A stretch of DNA of 12,364 nt from Candidatus Neomicrothrix sp. UBA4742 (GTDB lineage Bacteria > Actinomycetota > Acidimicrobiia > Acidimicrobiales > Acidimicrobilacustridaceae), in NCBI GenBank assembly GCA_002403895.1, contig DHIQ01000101.1, positions 461 to 12,824 on the forward strand, in the 5' to 3' direction. Below, piece by piece: positions 1 to 5,806 of this stretch (position 1 is the first letter of the stretch; each line of letters begins with the position of its first letter). Position numbers and translations under genes: made by a program. Below the pieces are notes generated by a model. The model did no database searches, was not told the origin of the DNA, and was given only the letters and a program-made list of their open reading frames with translations.

Positions 1-206
1 CCGTAGACGAGGGTGTAGCCGAGGGCGATGAGCGCATAGACGCTGCCCTGCGAGATACCGAAGATCAGCAGGTCGCGCCACTGGTCGCCGCTCAGACGGG
101 TGGTCGACAGGGTCGTGATCGTCCCGACCGCGACGCCGACCACGATCGCCACCGCCAGGTCCAAGACGTTGCCCCGGGTGATGAAGTCCTTGAATTCCTT
201 GATCAT
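1..206 (-). CDS. LivH-type branched-chain amino acid ABC permease, 5' part, with MscL-like N-terminus (partial)
   Basis: This is the first 68 codons of a gene that runs off the left edge. Residues about 45-68 (DLLIFGISQGSVYALIALGY, then TLVYG) are the classic opening of LivH permeases, the inner-membrane subunit of HAAT-family importers for leucine, isoleucine and valine. Residues 1-30 do not belong to LivH. They read MIKEFKDFITRGNVLDLAV and continue into a hydrophobic stretch, which matches the cytoplasmic helix and early TM1 of the large-conductance mechanosensitive channel MscL (F-x2-F-x2-RGNV-x-DLAV). Residues 31-44 form a short linker. The join is in frame. The start ATG at 206 is preceded by GGAG with 7 bases of spacing. 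The LivH assignment is strong; that the MscL-like head is functional is inference. The rest of the gene, and any LivM/LivG/LivF partners, lie outside the window. Confidence 0.8.
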   Translation of the reverse strand, partial: MIKEFKDFITRGNVLDLAVAIVVGVAVGTITTLSTTRLSGDQWRDLLIFGISQGSVYALIALGYTLVY

Positions 207-213
207 TGGCTCG

Positions 214-217
214 CTCC
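214..217 (-). promoter_or_regulatory. Shine-Dalgarno for the LivH-type permease
   Basis: GGAG on the minus strand lies 7 bases before the ATG at 206. It supports initiation at the MscL-like methionine and not at a downstream LivH-like start. Confidence 0.5.
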
Positions 218-291
218 GGTCGTGGTCGCCGCCCCGCGAGGCCTCCAGGAGGGGGTCGGTGGGACACCTGCCTCGGCCGGCAGATCCGACC

Positions 292-297
292 AATGTA
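292..297 (-). promoter_or_regulatory. Candidate -10 box for the LivH-type permease
   Basis: TACATT on the minus strand fits the actinobacterial TAnnnT -10 pattern. It would place the transcript start near 285, giving a leader of about 80 bases. I see no clear -35 box. The 160-base gap from 207 to 366 is the divergent promoter region shared with the enoyl-CoA hydratase gene. Confidence 0.35.
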
Positions 298-353
298 GGG
301 GGTCGCGCTCGACGCTGCGGGGCTGAGGCACGCTGGCGCAGAGGCGACCGCAG

Positions 354-359
354 TAGGTT
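354..359 (+). promoter_or_regulatory. -10 box for a leaderless enoyl-CoA hydratase transcript
   Basis: TAGGTT ends 7 bases before the ATG at 367, so transcription would begin at or next to the start codon. No Shine-Dalgarno precedes this ATG. The same arrangement recurs at four other genes in the window. Confidence 0.55.
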
Positions 360-366
360 CTCGCCC

Positions 367-1164
367 ATGACGACGGCACCGGGCGACGCCCCTTCCGAAC
401 TGGTCCATCTCGAGCGGCGAGAAGACGGCGTGGCGGTCATCACGCTCCACCATCCAAAGGTCAACGCGCTCAATGTCCAGCTCCTGACCGAGTTGCGGGG
501 GGTTGCTGAGGCCCTGCACGCCGATCCGCCCGGGGCGGTGATGGTCACCGGTGGCAACCGGCTCTTCGCTGCCGGCGCTGAGATCGCCGAGTTCGGCGGT
601 CCGGTTGAGGCGGCCCGCATCGGTGGTCTTTTCCTCGAGGCCCTCGACGCGATGGCCTCGATCCCGCGCATGGTGGTGGCCGCCATCAGCGGGTACGCCC
701 TGGGTGGCGGGTGCGAGCTGGCCTTGGCCTGCGATGTCCGCTTCGCGTCCACCCGGGCCAAGTTCGGCCAGCCCGAGATCCTGCTGGGCATCATCCCTGG
801 CGGCGGGGGAACGCAGCGCTTGGCCAGGCTGGTGGGTCCCTCCCGGGCCAAGGACCTCATCCTCACCGGGCGTCAGGTCGGGGCCGACGAAGCCCTGGCC
901 ATGGGTCTGGTCGATCGAGTGGTCGAGCCGGCCGAGCTCCATGACGTGGCGCTCGGGTACGCGGCCGAACTGGCCCAAGGGGCCCTGGTGGCGCAGGGTC
1001 TGGCCAAGCAGGCCATCGATCGCGGCCTCACCACCGATCTCGCCACCGGCCTGCAGATCGAGCAGGAGGCGTTCGTCGAGTCGTTCCGCAGTGAGGACGC
1101 CACCATCGGGGTGCAGTCATTCCTCGAAAACGGTCCCGGCAGGGCGACGTTCACCGGGCGGTAG
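367..1164 (+). CDS. Enoyl-CoA hydratase/isomerase family protein
   Basis: 265 residues, the usual length of a crotonase-fold enzyme. These enzymes add water to 2-enoyl-CoA, or isomerise or cleave related CoA esters, in fatty-acid and amino-acid breakdown in the cytoplasm. The oxyanion-hole segment is seen at 67-73 (FAAGAEI) and 109-117 (GYALGGGCE). The two catalytic glutamates of true hydratases are both present: E117 in GGGCELALACD and E137 in FGQPEILLGIIPG. This favours hydratase over isomerase-only members, although the natural substrate cannot be read from sequence. The open frame extends upstream to position 100, but that part overlaps the permease promoter region and is not crotonase-like. 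ATG 367 follows a -10 box and begins the conserved protein. The nearby LivH permease may indicate a role in branched-chain amino acid breakdown, which is weak inference. Confidence 0.93.
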   Translation: MTTAPGDAPSELVHLERREDGVAVITLHHPKVNALNVQLLTELRGVAEALHADPPGAVMVTGGNRLFAAGAEIAEFGGPVEAARIGGLFLEALDAMASIPRMVVAAISGYALGGGCELALACDVRFASTRAKFGQPEILLGIIPGGGGTQRLARLVGPSRAKDLILTGRQVGADEALAMGLVDRVVEPAELHDVALGYAAELAQGALVAQGLAKQAIDRGLTTDLATGLQIEQEAFVESFRSEDATIGVQSFLENGPGRATFTGR

Positions 1165-1212
1165 GGGCTGGTTGCTGGTCGGGCTCGCGACCGATGAGCG
1201 GCTCGCAGACGT

Positions 1213-1218
1213 TAGGGT
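1213..1218 (+). promoter_or_regulatory. -10 box for a leaderless rhomboid transcript
   Basis: TAGGGT lies 9 bases before ATG 1228, with no Shine-Dalgarno between. This suggests a leaderless or near-leaderless transcript independent of the upstream hydratase gene. Confidence 0.5.
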
Positions 1219-1227
1219 CAGCGGCCG

Positions 1228-2121
1228 ATGGTCGAGCCTACGGTGACTCCCGTGACCCCTGTCTGCTACCGCCACCCCGATCGCCGGGCCGGGGTGTCCT
1301 GCCAGCGCTGCGGCCAGCCCATCTGCCCGGACTGCATGGTGCAGGCCTCGGTGGGGTTCCACTGCCCCGAGTGCACCAAACAGGGGGCCCGCAACAGCCC
1401 GGTGATCACGCCTCGCTCCCTGGATTCCCGACCGATCGTTACCCAGGTGCTGATCGGCCTGAACGCGTTGGCGTTCGTGCTCGACATCGTGGGTGGGGGC
1501 TCACTCAGCGGCAACAGCGGGAGTTTCGCCGCCGACTGGGGCCTCCTCGGCGGCTACCCCTTCCGTTTCGGGGGTGGAGGAACCGGCGTGGCGTTCGGCG
1601 AGTGGTATCGCCTGGTCACCGGTGGTTTCGTGCACGCCGGACTCATCCACATCGGGATGAACATGCTCGTGCTGTGGCTGCTCGGCTCGCAGGTCGAGCG
1701 TGTCCTCGGCCACGCTCGCTTCGCCGCGCTCTACCTGGCCGCGCTGCTGGCCGGCGCCTTCGCCGTCATGTTGGCCAACCCGACCGAGCTGACGGTGGGG
1801 GCGTCGGGTGCCATCTTCGGGCTCATGGGGGCGGCCCTGGCCTTCCAGCGCTCGCAGCGGATCAACCTGATGCAGTCGGGTCTCGGCGGTCTGATCATCT
1901 TGAACCTGGTCATCACCTTCGCCATCCCCGGCATTTCCATCGCCGGCCACATCGGCGGGCTGGTCGGCGGGTTCGTGACCGGCTGGGCCGTGTTCCAGCT
2001 CGACCGCAGGGTCCGCAACGAATGGGTGGGCGTGGCCGTCGCCCTCGGCTTCGCCTGGATCTTCGCCCTCGGCGCCATCTGGGCCGCAGGCCAGTACGCC
2101 CATCCGGTCCTCAAGTTCTGA
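1228..2121 (+). CDS. Rhomboid family intramembrane serine protease with N-terminal zinc finger
   Basis: 297 residues. Residues 13-49 form a cysteine-rich head with C13/H16, C25/C28, C33/C36 and C46/C49 pairs, enough for two zinc sites, as in B-box-type heads of actinobacterial rhomboids. The membrane domain follows from about 70. EWYR (125-128) is the loop-1 motif, H141 and N145 (H-x3-N) supply the oxyanion region, S193 in GASG is the nucleophile and H241 in GHIGG is the general base. All key residues of an active rhomboid are present, so it should cleave transmembrane substrates within the cytoplasmic membrane. Substrates are unknown. The gene is convergent with the anti-sigma gene, with only 22 bases between the stop codons and no terminator visible there. 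A regulatory link to the sigma module (proteolysis of a membrane anti-sigma factor) is possible but unsupported by sequence. Confidence 0.95.
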   Translation: MVEPTVTPVTPVCYRHPDRRAGVSCQRCGQPICPDCMVQASVGFHCPECTKQGARNSPVITPRSLDSRPIVTQVLIGLNALAFVLDIVGGGSLSGNSGSFAADWGLLGGYPFRFGGGGTGVAFGEWYRLVTGGFVHAGLIHIGMNMLVLWLLGSQVERVLGHARFAALYLAALLAGAFAVMLANPTELTVGASGAIFGLMGAALAFQRSQRINLMQSGLGGLIILNLVITFAIPGISIAGHIGGLVGGFVTGWAVFQLDRRVRNEWVGVAVALGFAWIFALGAIWAAGQYAHPVLKF

Positions 2122-2143
2122 CCGCTCCCCTCCGCCGGAATAT

Positions 2144-2896
2144 TCAGGCCGAGGCGTCGAGCACCGTGACTCCTGTGTCGGACCCGCCACCCGGCGGATG
2201 GGCCCGGATCTCCAGGCGCCAGCCGGGGTACTTGGCCGCCGCGGTGGTCAGGTCCACGTGGACGTTGCCGTCGGCGTCCGGTCGGAACGTGCCGGCCGAT
2301 TGCACGCCCTGCCCGGAGATCCACAGGCACTCGTAGTAGGTCCCATCGCCGGGGAGGCCCCACAGGTCCAACCGAACGAGCGTCCCGCCGTCGATGGCCC
2401 GCCACGCGGCCGAGCCCGACGGGCCCGGACTGGCGTTGGCGGCGTCCCCCACGGCGTGCAGGGCAACCGGCTGCGAGAACCGAGGTCCGTCGGAGTGGGT
2501 CACCACCGCGCCGATGGCCGGACCAGCCACGAGGGCCACCGCCAGTGCGGTACCCACCAGCACCCGACGAGTGCGGGACGAGCGGGTGGGCTGGGGGTCC
2601 GGGCCGACCGATGCAACACCGTCCGTGCGAGCCAGGGGAGTGGCGCTCGGTACCTCGGTGGGTGGAGCGGATGGCGCAGCCGAGGGCTCCGGCTCGGGCC
2701 GGGCGAGGTCGAGCAGCACCGGCAGCGGGTCGAGCTCGGCGAGCTCGTCCTGGCAGGTCGGGCATGTGGCCAGGTGTCCCTCGAACGCCCCCTGCTCGTG
2801 GGTAGTCAGGCCCCCGAGCACGTAACCGGCCACATCGAGGCGGAGGCGTTCGTGCTCGTCGTCGGGGCGGGATGCGGTCTCATCGATGCCGGTCAC
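2144..2896 (-). CDS. Membrane-anchored zinc anti-sigma factor (RskA-like)
   Basis: 250 residues. The N-terminal cytoplasmic part carries the zinc anti-sigma signature H41-x3-C45-x2-C48, which in this family binds zinc and clamps the cognate ECF sigma factor. A proline/alanine-rich linker (66-104) leads to one membrane helix at 112-132. The extracytoplasmic C-terminal domain includes YYECLWISGQG and AGTFRPDADG, resembling the anti-sigma-K (RskA) sensor fold. Start GTG 2896 overlaps the sigma stop codon by four bases (GTGA), typical of translational coupling between a sigma factor and its inhibitor. Signals sensed outside the membrane would trigger its removal, probably by regulated proteolysis. 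This is known for the family and not seen here. Confidence 0.88.
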   Translation of the reverse strand: MTGIDETASRPDDEHERLRLDVAGYVLGGLTTHEQGAFEGHLATCPTCQDELAELDPLPVLLDLARPEPEPSAAPSAPPTEVPSATPLARTDGVASVGPDPQPTRSSRTRRVLVGTALAVALVAGPAIGAVVTHSDGPRFSQPVALHAVGDAANASPGPSGSAAWRAIDGGTLVRLDLWGLPGDGTYYECLWISGQGVQSAGTFRPDADGNVHVDLTTAAAKYPGWRLEIRAHPPGGGSDTGVTVLDASA

Positions 2897-3471
2897 GCCA
2901 CCACCCCCTTGTCCGCCAGCCTGACCCGCAGCGCCTTGAGTGCGGCGAAGGTGCGGGTCTTGACGGTCCCGATCGGGATGCCCAGACGCTCGGCGATCTC
3001 CGTCTGGGTGAGCTGGCCGTAGTAAGCGAGCTCGATCACCTCACGTTGCGTCGGGCTGAGCGCGTCGAGCGCCTCGGTCACCACCCATCCGGTCAACACG
3101 GCGTCCACATGGTCCTCTCCCCGCTCGGCGATCCGTGGTGTGGCCCCGTCGCCGATGAGCTCCCGCCCGTCCAGCGGTTGGTCACCGGCGGAGCGCCGGC
3201 CTCGGCGCCACTGGTCCACCGCCGCGCGCCGGGCCACGGTGAACACGAACGTCGCCTCGGTGCCCTTGGTGGCATCGAAACGGCCGGCTCCCTTCCAGAG
3301 CTTGGCGAACGTTTCTTGCACGAGATCGTCGGCGAAGCGGGGGTCGTAGCCCGACAGGCGCAGCCCGAGGTTGCGCACCCGATCGGCGTAGCGGTCCCAC
3401 AGCTCGGACGTGGCGCCGTCTACTCCGGTGGCGACCATAGGGAGCACAGGCGGCTCGGGGTGAGCAGGCAC
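2893..3471 (-). CDS. ECF-family RNA polymerase sigma factor
   Basis: 192 residues. Region 2 spans about 25-95, with DDLVQETFAKLWKG (core-binding and -10 recognition helices) and TVARRAAVDQWRR. Region 4 spans about 130-185, with LSPTQREVIELAYYGQLTQ followed by the helix-turn-helix EIAERLGIPIGTVKTR, which reads the -35 element. There is no region 1 or 3, as expected for ECF sigma factors. The start is taken as GTG 3471 because a TACCGT -10 box ends 7 bases upstream. A later in-frame ATG at 3438 is possible. The gene lies 45 bases after the lipoprotein gene and overlaps the anti-sigma gene, so it may be read both from its own promoter and from the lipoprotein promoter, giving autoregulation. Confidence 0.95.
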   Translation of the reverse strand: MPAHPEPPVLPMVATGVDGATSELWDRYADRVRNLGLRLSGYDPRFADDLVQETFAKLWKGAGRFDATKGTEATFVFTVARRAAVDQWRRGRRSAGDQPLDGRELIGDGATPRIAERGEDHVDAVLTGWVVTEALDALSPTQREVIELAYYGQLTQTEIAERLGIPIGTVKTRTFAALKALRVRLADKGVVA

Positions 3472-3478
3472 GACGCAG

Positions 3479-3484
3479 ACGGTA
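3479..3484 (-). promoter_or_regulatory. -10 box for a leaderless sigma/anti-sigma transcript
   Basis: TACCGT on the minus strand ends 7 bases before GTG 3471. It resembles housekeeping TAnnnT boxes more than an ECF promoter, and I see no GAAC-type -35 upstream of it. It suggests a basal supply of sigma and anti-sigma factor separate from the ECF-type promoter at 4149-4176. Confidence 0.45.
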
Positions 3485-3516
3485 GCCCCCCACCGTGGCG
3501 GAATGGACGAGGGAAC

Positions 3517-4092
3517 TCACCCGGCCTTCTGGCCGTCCGCCTTGACCGCGTACCAGACGTTACCGACGCCCTCGCCGTTGGCGTCACCGGGGGCCGTGTC
3601 GGCCGCGTAGCGGTAGAGGGGATGACCGTTGAGCACGAGTTGGCTGGTGCCGTCGGCGGCCGGAGTGACCGTGACCGTTCCGGTGATGTCGGCGCTCGTG
3701 GTCGGGGTGCCGCTCACGGTTGCCGCCGGCCACGCCTTGGCGCAACCGCCCGTGCACGTCGGGGTCGTCCCGGTGTCCTTTTCGTAGTGGTAGAGGGTCA
3801 GGCCCGACGAGTCGACGACCACGGGGCCGAGGCTGGTGGTGAGGATGCTGAGGTCGTTCTTGGTGCCCGAGGCGGCCGGGGTGGTCGACGCTGAATCGGC
3901 GCCGTAGGGACCGGCCGCACCCGAGGCGTTCGTGGTGGACGAACTGGCCGAGGTGCCGTACCCCTTGGACGAACACGCCGCCGCCACCAGGGTCAGGCCC
4001 AGAAGGAAGGCCACCAGCACGAGCGAGCGCGAGCGGCCCCGGGGCGAGGCGTGGCGTGATGCCGGCGGGACGACTCGAGCAGTGATGGACAT
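3517..4092 (-). CDS. Secreted-repeat lipoprotein (PF03640 / COG4315 type)
   Basis: 191 residues. A basic N-terminus and hydrophobic stretch (24-39) end in VAAAC, a lipobox-like site predicting lipidation at C40 and anchoring on the outer face of the membrane. A low-complexity Ser/Thr/Ala linker (41-80) follows. Two copies of the family repeat come next, each with the Y-x-Y-x2-D hallmark: Y101/Y103/D106 and Y160/Y162/D165. The first copy also has the C113-x3-C117 pair followed by KAWP. The function of this repeat is unknown in general. The ATG at 4092 has a strong Shine-Dalgarno (AAGGAG). The gene is first in a probable operon with the sigma and anti-sigma genes and sits behind an ECF-type promoter, so it is a likely member of their regulon. 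Confidence 0.9.
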   Translation of the reverse strand: MSITARVVPPASRHASPRGRSRSLVLVAFLLGLTLVAAACSSKGYGTSASSSTTNASGAAGPYGADSASTTPAASGTKNDLSILTTSLGPVVVDSSGLTLYHYEKDTGTTPTCTGGCAKAWPAATVSGTPTTSADITGTVTVTPAADGTSQLVLNGHPLYRYAADTAPGDANGEGVGNVWYAVKADGQKAG

Positions 4093-4098
4093 GATGGT

Positions 4099-4104
4099 CT
4101 CCTT
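4099..4104 (-). promoter_or_regulatory. Shine-Dalgarno of the secreted-repeat lipoprotein
   Basis: AAGGAG on the minus strand lies 6 bases before ATG 4092. It is one of the strongest ribosome-binding sites in the window and fixes the start codon. Confidence 0.7.
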
Positions 4105-4148
4105 GGCGATGCGGGTCGGGTCAGGTCGGTCCTGCCGTCGTGCAGAGG

Positions 4149-4176
4149 AATACGACGGTCGTCGGTGATCGGTTCA
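4149..4176 (-). promoter_or_regulatory. ECF-type promoter for the lipoprotein-sigma-anti-sigma operon
   Basis: On the minus strand TGAACC (4176-4171) is followed by exactly 16 bases and then CGTATT (4154-4149). This is the -35/-10 layout of many ECF sigma factors (GAAC core, 16-17 spacer, CGT core). Transcription would start near 4142, giving a leader of about 50 bases with the AAGGAG site. A matching promoter faces the other way at 4182-4207. Confidence 0.6.
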
Positions 4177-4181
4177 CACCG

Positions 4182-4207
4182 GGAACCAGACCGGTACCCG
4201 CATCGTC
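4182..4207 (+). promoter_or_regulatory. ECF-type promoter for the anchored secreted protein
   Basis: GGAACC (4182-4187), a 16-base spacer, then CGTC (4204-4207): a textbook actinobacterial ECF promoter. Transcription would start near 4214, about 50 bases before GTG 4263. Its -35 shares GAACC with the divergent promoter at 4149-4176, and the two -35 elements lie 5 bases apart, back to back. Confidence 0.62.
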
Positions 4208-4251
4208 AGAAGGGGACCACGGAGCGACGACTGGTGCCGCTCCGGGGACGA

Positions 4252-4259
4252 GGGGAGGG
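4252..4259 (+). promoter_or_regulatory. Shine-Dalgarno that decides the GTG 4263 start
   Basis: GGGGAGGG ends 3 bases before GTG 4263. The spacing is short but usable. The alternative GTG at 4140 has no such site and would lie upstream of the proposed promoter. Confidence 0.5.
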
Positions 4260-4262
4260 CAC

Positions 4263-5696
4263 GTGAAGGTACGTCCGATCACGGTCATGGCAGGGCTCGC
4301 CGCCATAGTGGCCCTCGCTGCCGTCACGGTGTCCTGGCGAGGGACGGATTCGACCAGGGTCGTCCAGCCGGCCGCGCTGCCGCTGGCCCTCGAGGGCTCG
4401 TCCTTGGCTGGAGCGACAAGCACGATGGCCCCCGCCATAGCTCGCCTGGACCGGGTGACGTACGTGCGGGGCCCGGGCTTAGCCGATCTGTCCGGCACCC
4501 GCGCCGCTTGGGTGCTCCGGCCAGGTGAGCCGGATCGCACCGCCGTGGCCCGGTTGGCGCGCGCTCTTGGCGTGACCGGAGCCCTTGTCGATCGTGACGG
4601 GGAGTTCGTGGTCGGGGACTCGGCCGCACGCAGTCTCCAGGTGTCGCGTCAGGGCGGCGCCAGTTGGTATCTCTCCGACTTCACGCAAGGCGGTCTCACC
4701 GTGAGTGGAGGCTGCGCCCAGACCAACGGCGTCTCGTCCGAGACGACCATCCCTCCCGATTCGGTGCCGCTCGGTCCCGCCACCACCATGACGGCGCCGG
4801 CGCCGGCGTCGGGCCCGGCGTCCACGCCCCCGGAGCTCCAGCCGCCGACGGTGATCTGTATGCCGCCGCCCGCACCGCCGGCCCCCGAGGGCGTCCCCGA
4901 TGGACCCGCGGCCGAGGCGGCGGCTCGGCTTCTGCTGGCCGACGCCGGCATCGACCTCACCCACGTCACGGTCTCCGTGTCCGCCGACGCCTACTCCGCG
5001 GTCGTGCGTGTCGGTGCCGTGCTCGACGACACACCCGTCGTGGAGCTCGACACGACCGTGGCGTTCGGCGCCAAGGGTGCGGTGGTGGCCGCCAACGGAT
5101 GGTTGGGCGACCCGGTTCGGGGTGATCAGTACCCGCTAATCGGCGTCGACGCCGCCATCGCCCGCCTGCAAACCGGCGACGGGCAGATCGGCATCCAACC
5201 GATGATGGGCACGGCCGACAGCCCGGCGACGACCGGCACCATGCCGGCGACGCCCTCCCCAGGAGTCACGGCTCAGGCCATGCCCATCATCCCTCAGCCC
5301 CGCGACATCACCGTCACCATCGCCAAGGCGACCGTGGTGCTGGCCGCCGTCCCCGGGACGGACGGCTCGATGTGGTTGGTGCCGGCCTACCACCTGGAAG
5401 CGGCCGACGGGGGCAGCTGGACGGTGCTGGCCATTGATCCGTCGTACATCGCACCACCGCCATCGGGGCCGCCGGCCAAGACTGTCCCGCCGGTCGGGTC
5501 CGGCTCGTCCTCGTCGGGCGGGTCGTCGACGCCTGGGAGCTCCGTCTCGCCCGGCAACCCCGGCCAAATCGACCCCTCCCCACCCTCGACCGGCTCGACG
5601 GGCGGGTCGAGCTCCGGCTGCGTCCCGTGCCCGGGCCTCGCCCCGAACCTGGACATCTGCTGCCAGACGGCCAGCACCACCACGAGCGGCGGCTGA
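4263..5696 (+). CDS. Membrane-anchored secreted protein of unknown function
   Basis: 477 residues; I do not recognise a named family. An uncleaved-looking membrane segment (6-25, then W25-R26) is followed by an exported region. Residues about 60-140 form a first folded block (YVRGPGLADLSG ... WYLSDF). A proline-rich spacer (170-215) follows. A second alpha/beta block (about 216-395) includes a long variable middle and ends in MWLVPAYHLEAADGGSWTVL. The tail from about 397 is rich in Pro, Gly and Ser and ends with a cysteine cluster C453/C456 and C466/C467. Two more cysteines are at C151 and C199. The frame is open back to 4140, but GTG 4263 follows GGGGAGGG and lies downstream of the ECF-type promoter, so it is the preferred start. 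Divergence from the lipoprotein and the shared promoter type suggest an envelope role under the same sigma factor. Confidence 0.78.
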   Translation: MKVRPITVMAGLAAIVALAAVTVSWRGTDSTRVVQPAALPLALEGSSLAGATSTMAPAIARLDRVTYVRGPGLADLSGTRAAWVLRPGEPDRTAVARLARALGVTGALVDRDGEFVVGDSAARSLQVSRQGGASWYLSDFTQGGLTVSGGCAQTNGVSSETTIPPDSVPLGPATTMTAPAPASGPASTPPELQPPTVICMPPPAPPAPEGVPDGPAAEAAARLLLADAGIDLTHVTVSVSADAYSAVVRVGAVLDDTPVVELDTTVAFGAKGAVVAANGWLGDPVRGDQYPLIGVDAAIARLQTGDGQIGIQPMMGTADSPATTGTMPATPSPGVTAQAMPIIPQPRDITVTIAKATVVLAAVPGTDGSMWLVPAYHLEAADGGSWTVLAIDPSYIAPPPSGPPAKTVPPVGSGSSSSGGSSTPGSSVSPGNPGQIDPSPPSTGSTGGSSSGCVPCPGLAPNLDICCQTASTTTSGG

Positions 5697-5806
5697 TCTC
5701 CAAGCCGGCCAAGCGCCTGCCCGCGGAGCGTCTGACGTACTGGGACGGCTGGGGCAACCCCCGCCAAGTGTCTCCGCTCCCCGTCGGGGCAGACCATGAT
5801 GGCGTG

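Noticed and set aside
100..366. Upstream extension of the enoyl-CoA hydratase
   Set aside because: It overlaps the permease start and promoter region, is not crotonase-like, and ATG 367 has a well-placed -10 box.
2138..2145. GAATATTC palindrome between the rhomboid and anti-sigma genes
   Set aside because: An 8-bp palindrome overlapping the stop codon at a convergent junction; too short to call a site and no terminator structure.
4140..4262. Upstream GTG start for the anchored secreted protein
   Set aside because: It lies before the ECF-type promoter and would place 41 non-hydrophobic residues before the membrane anchor; GTG 4263 has a Shine-Dalgarno.
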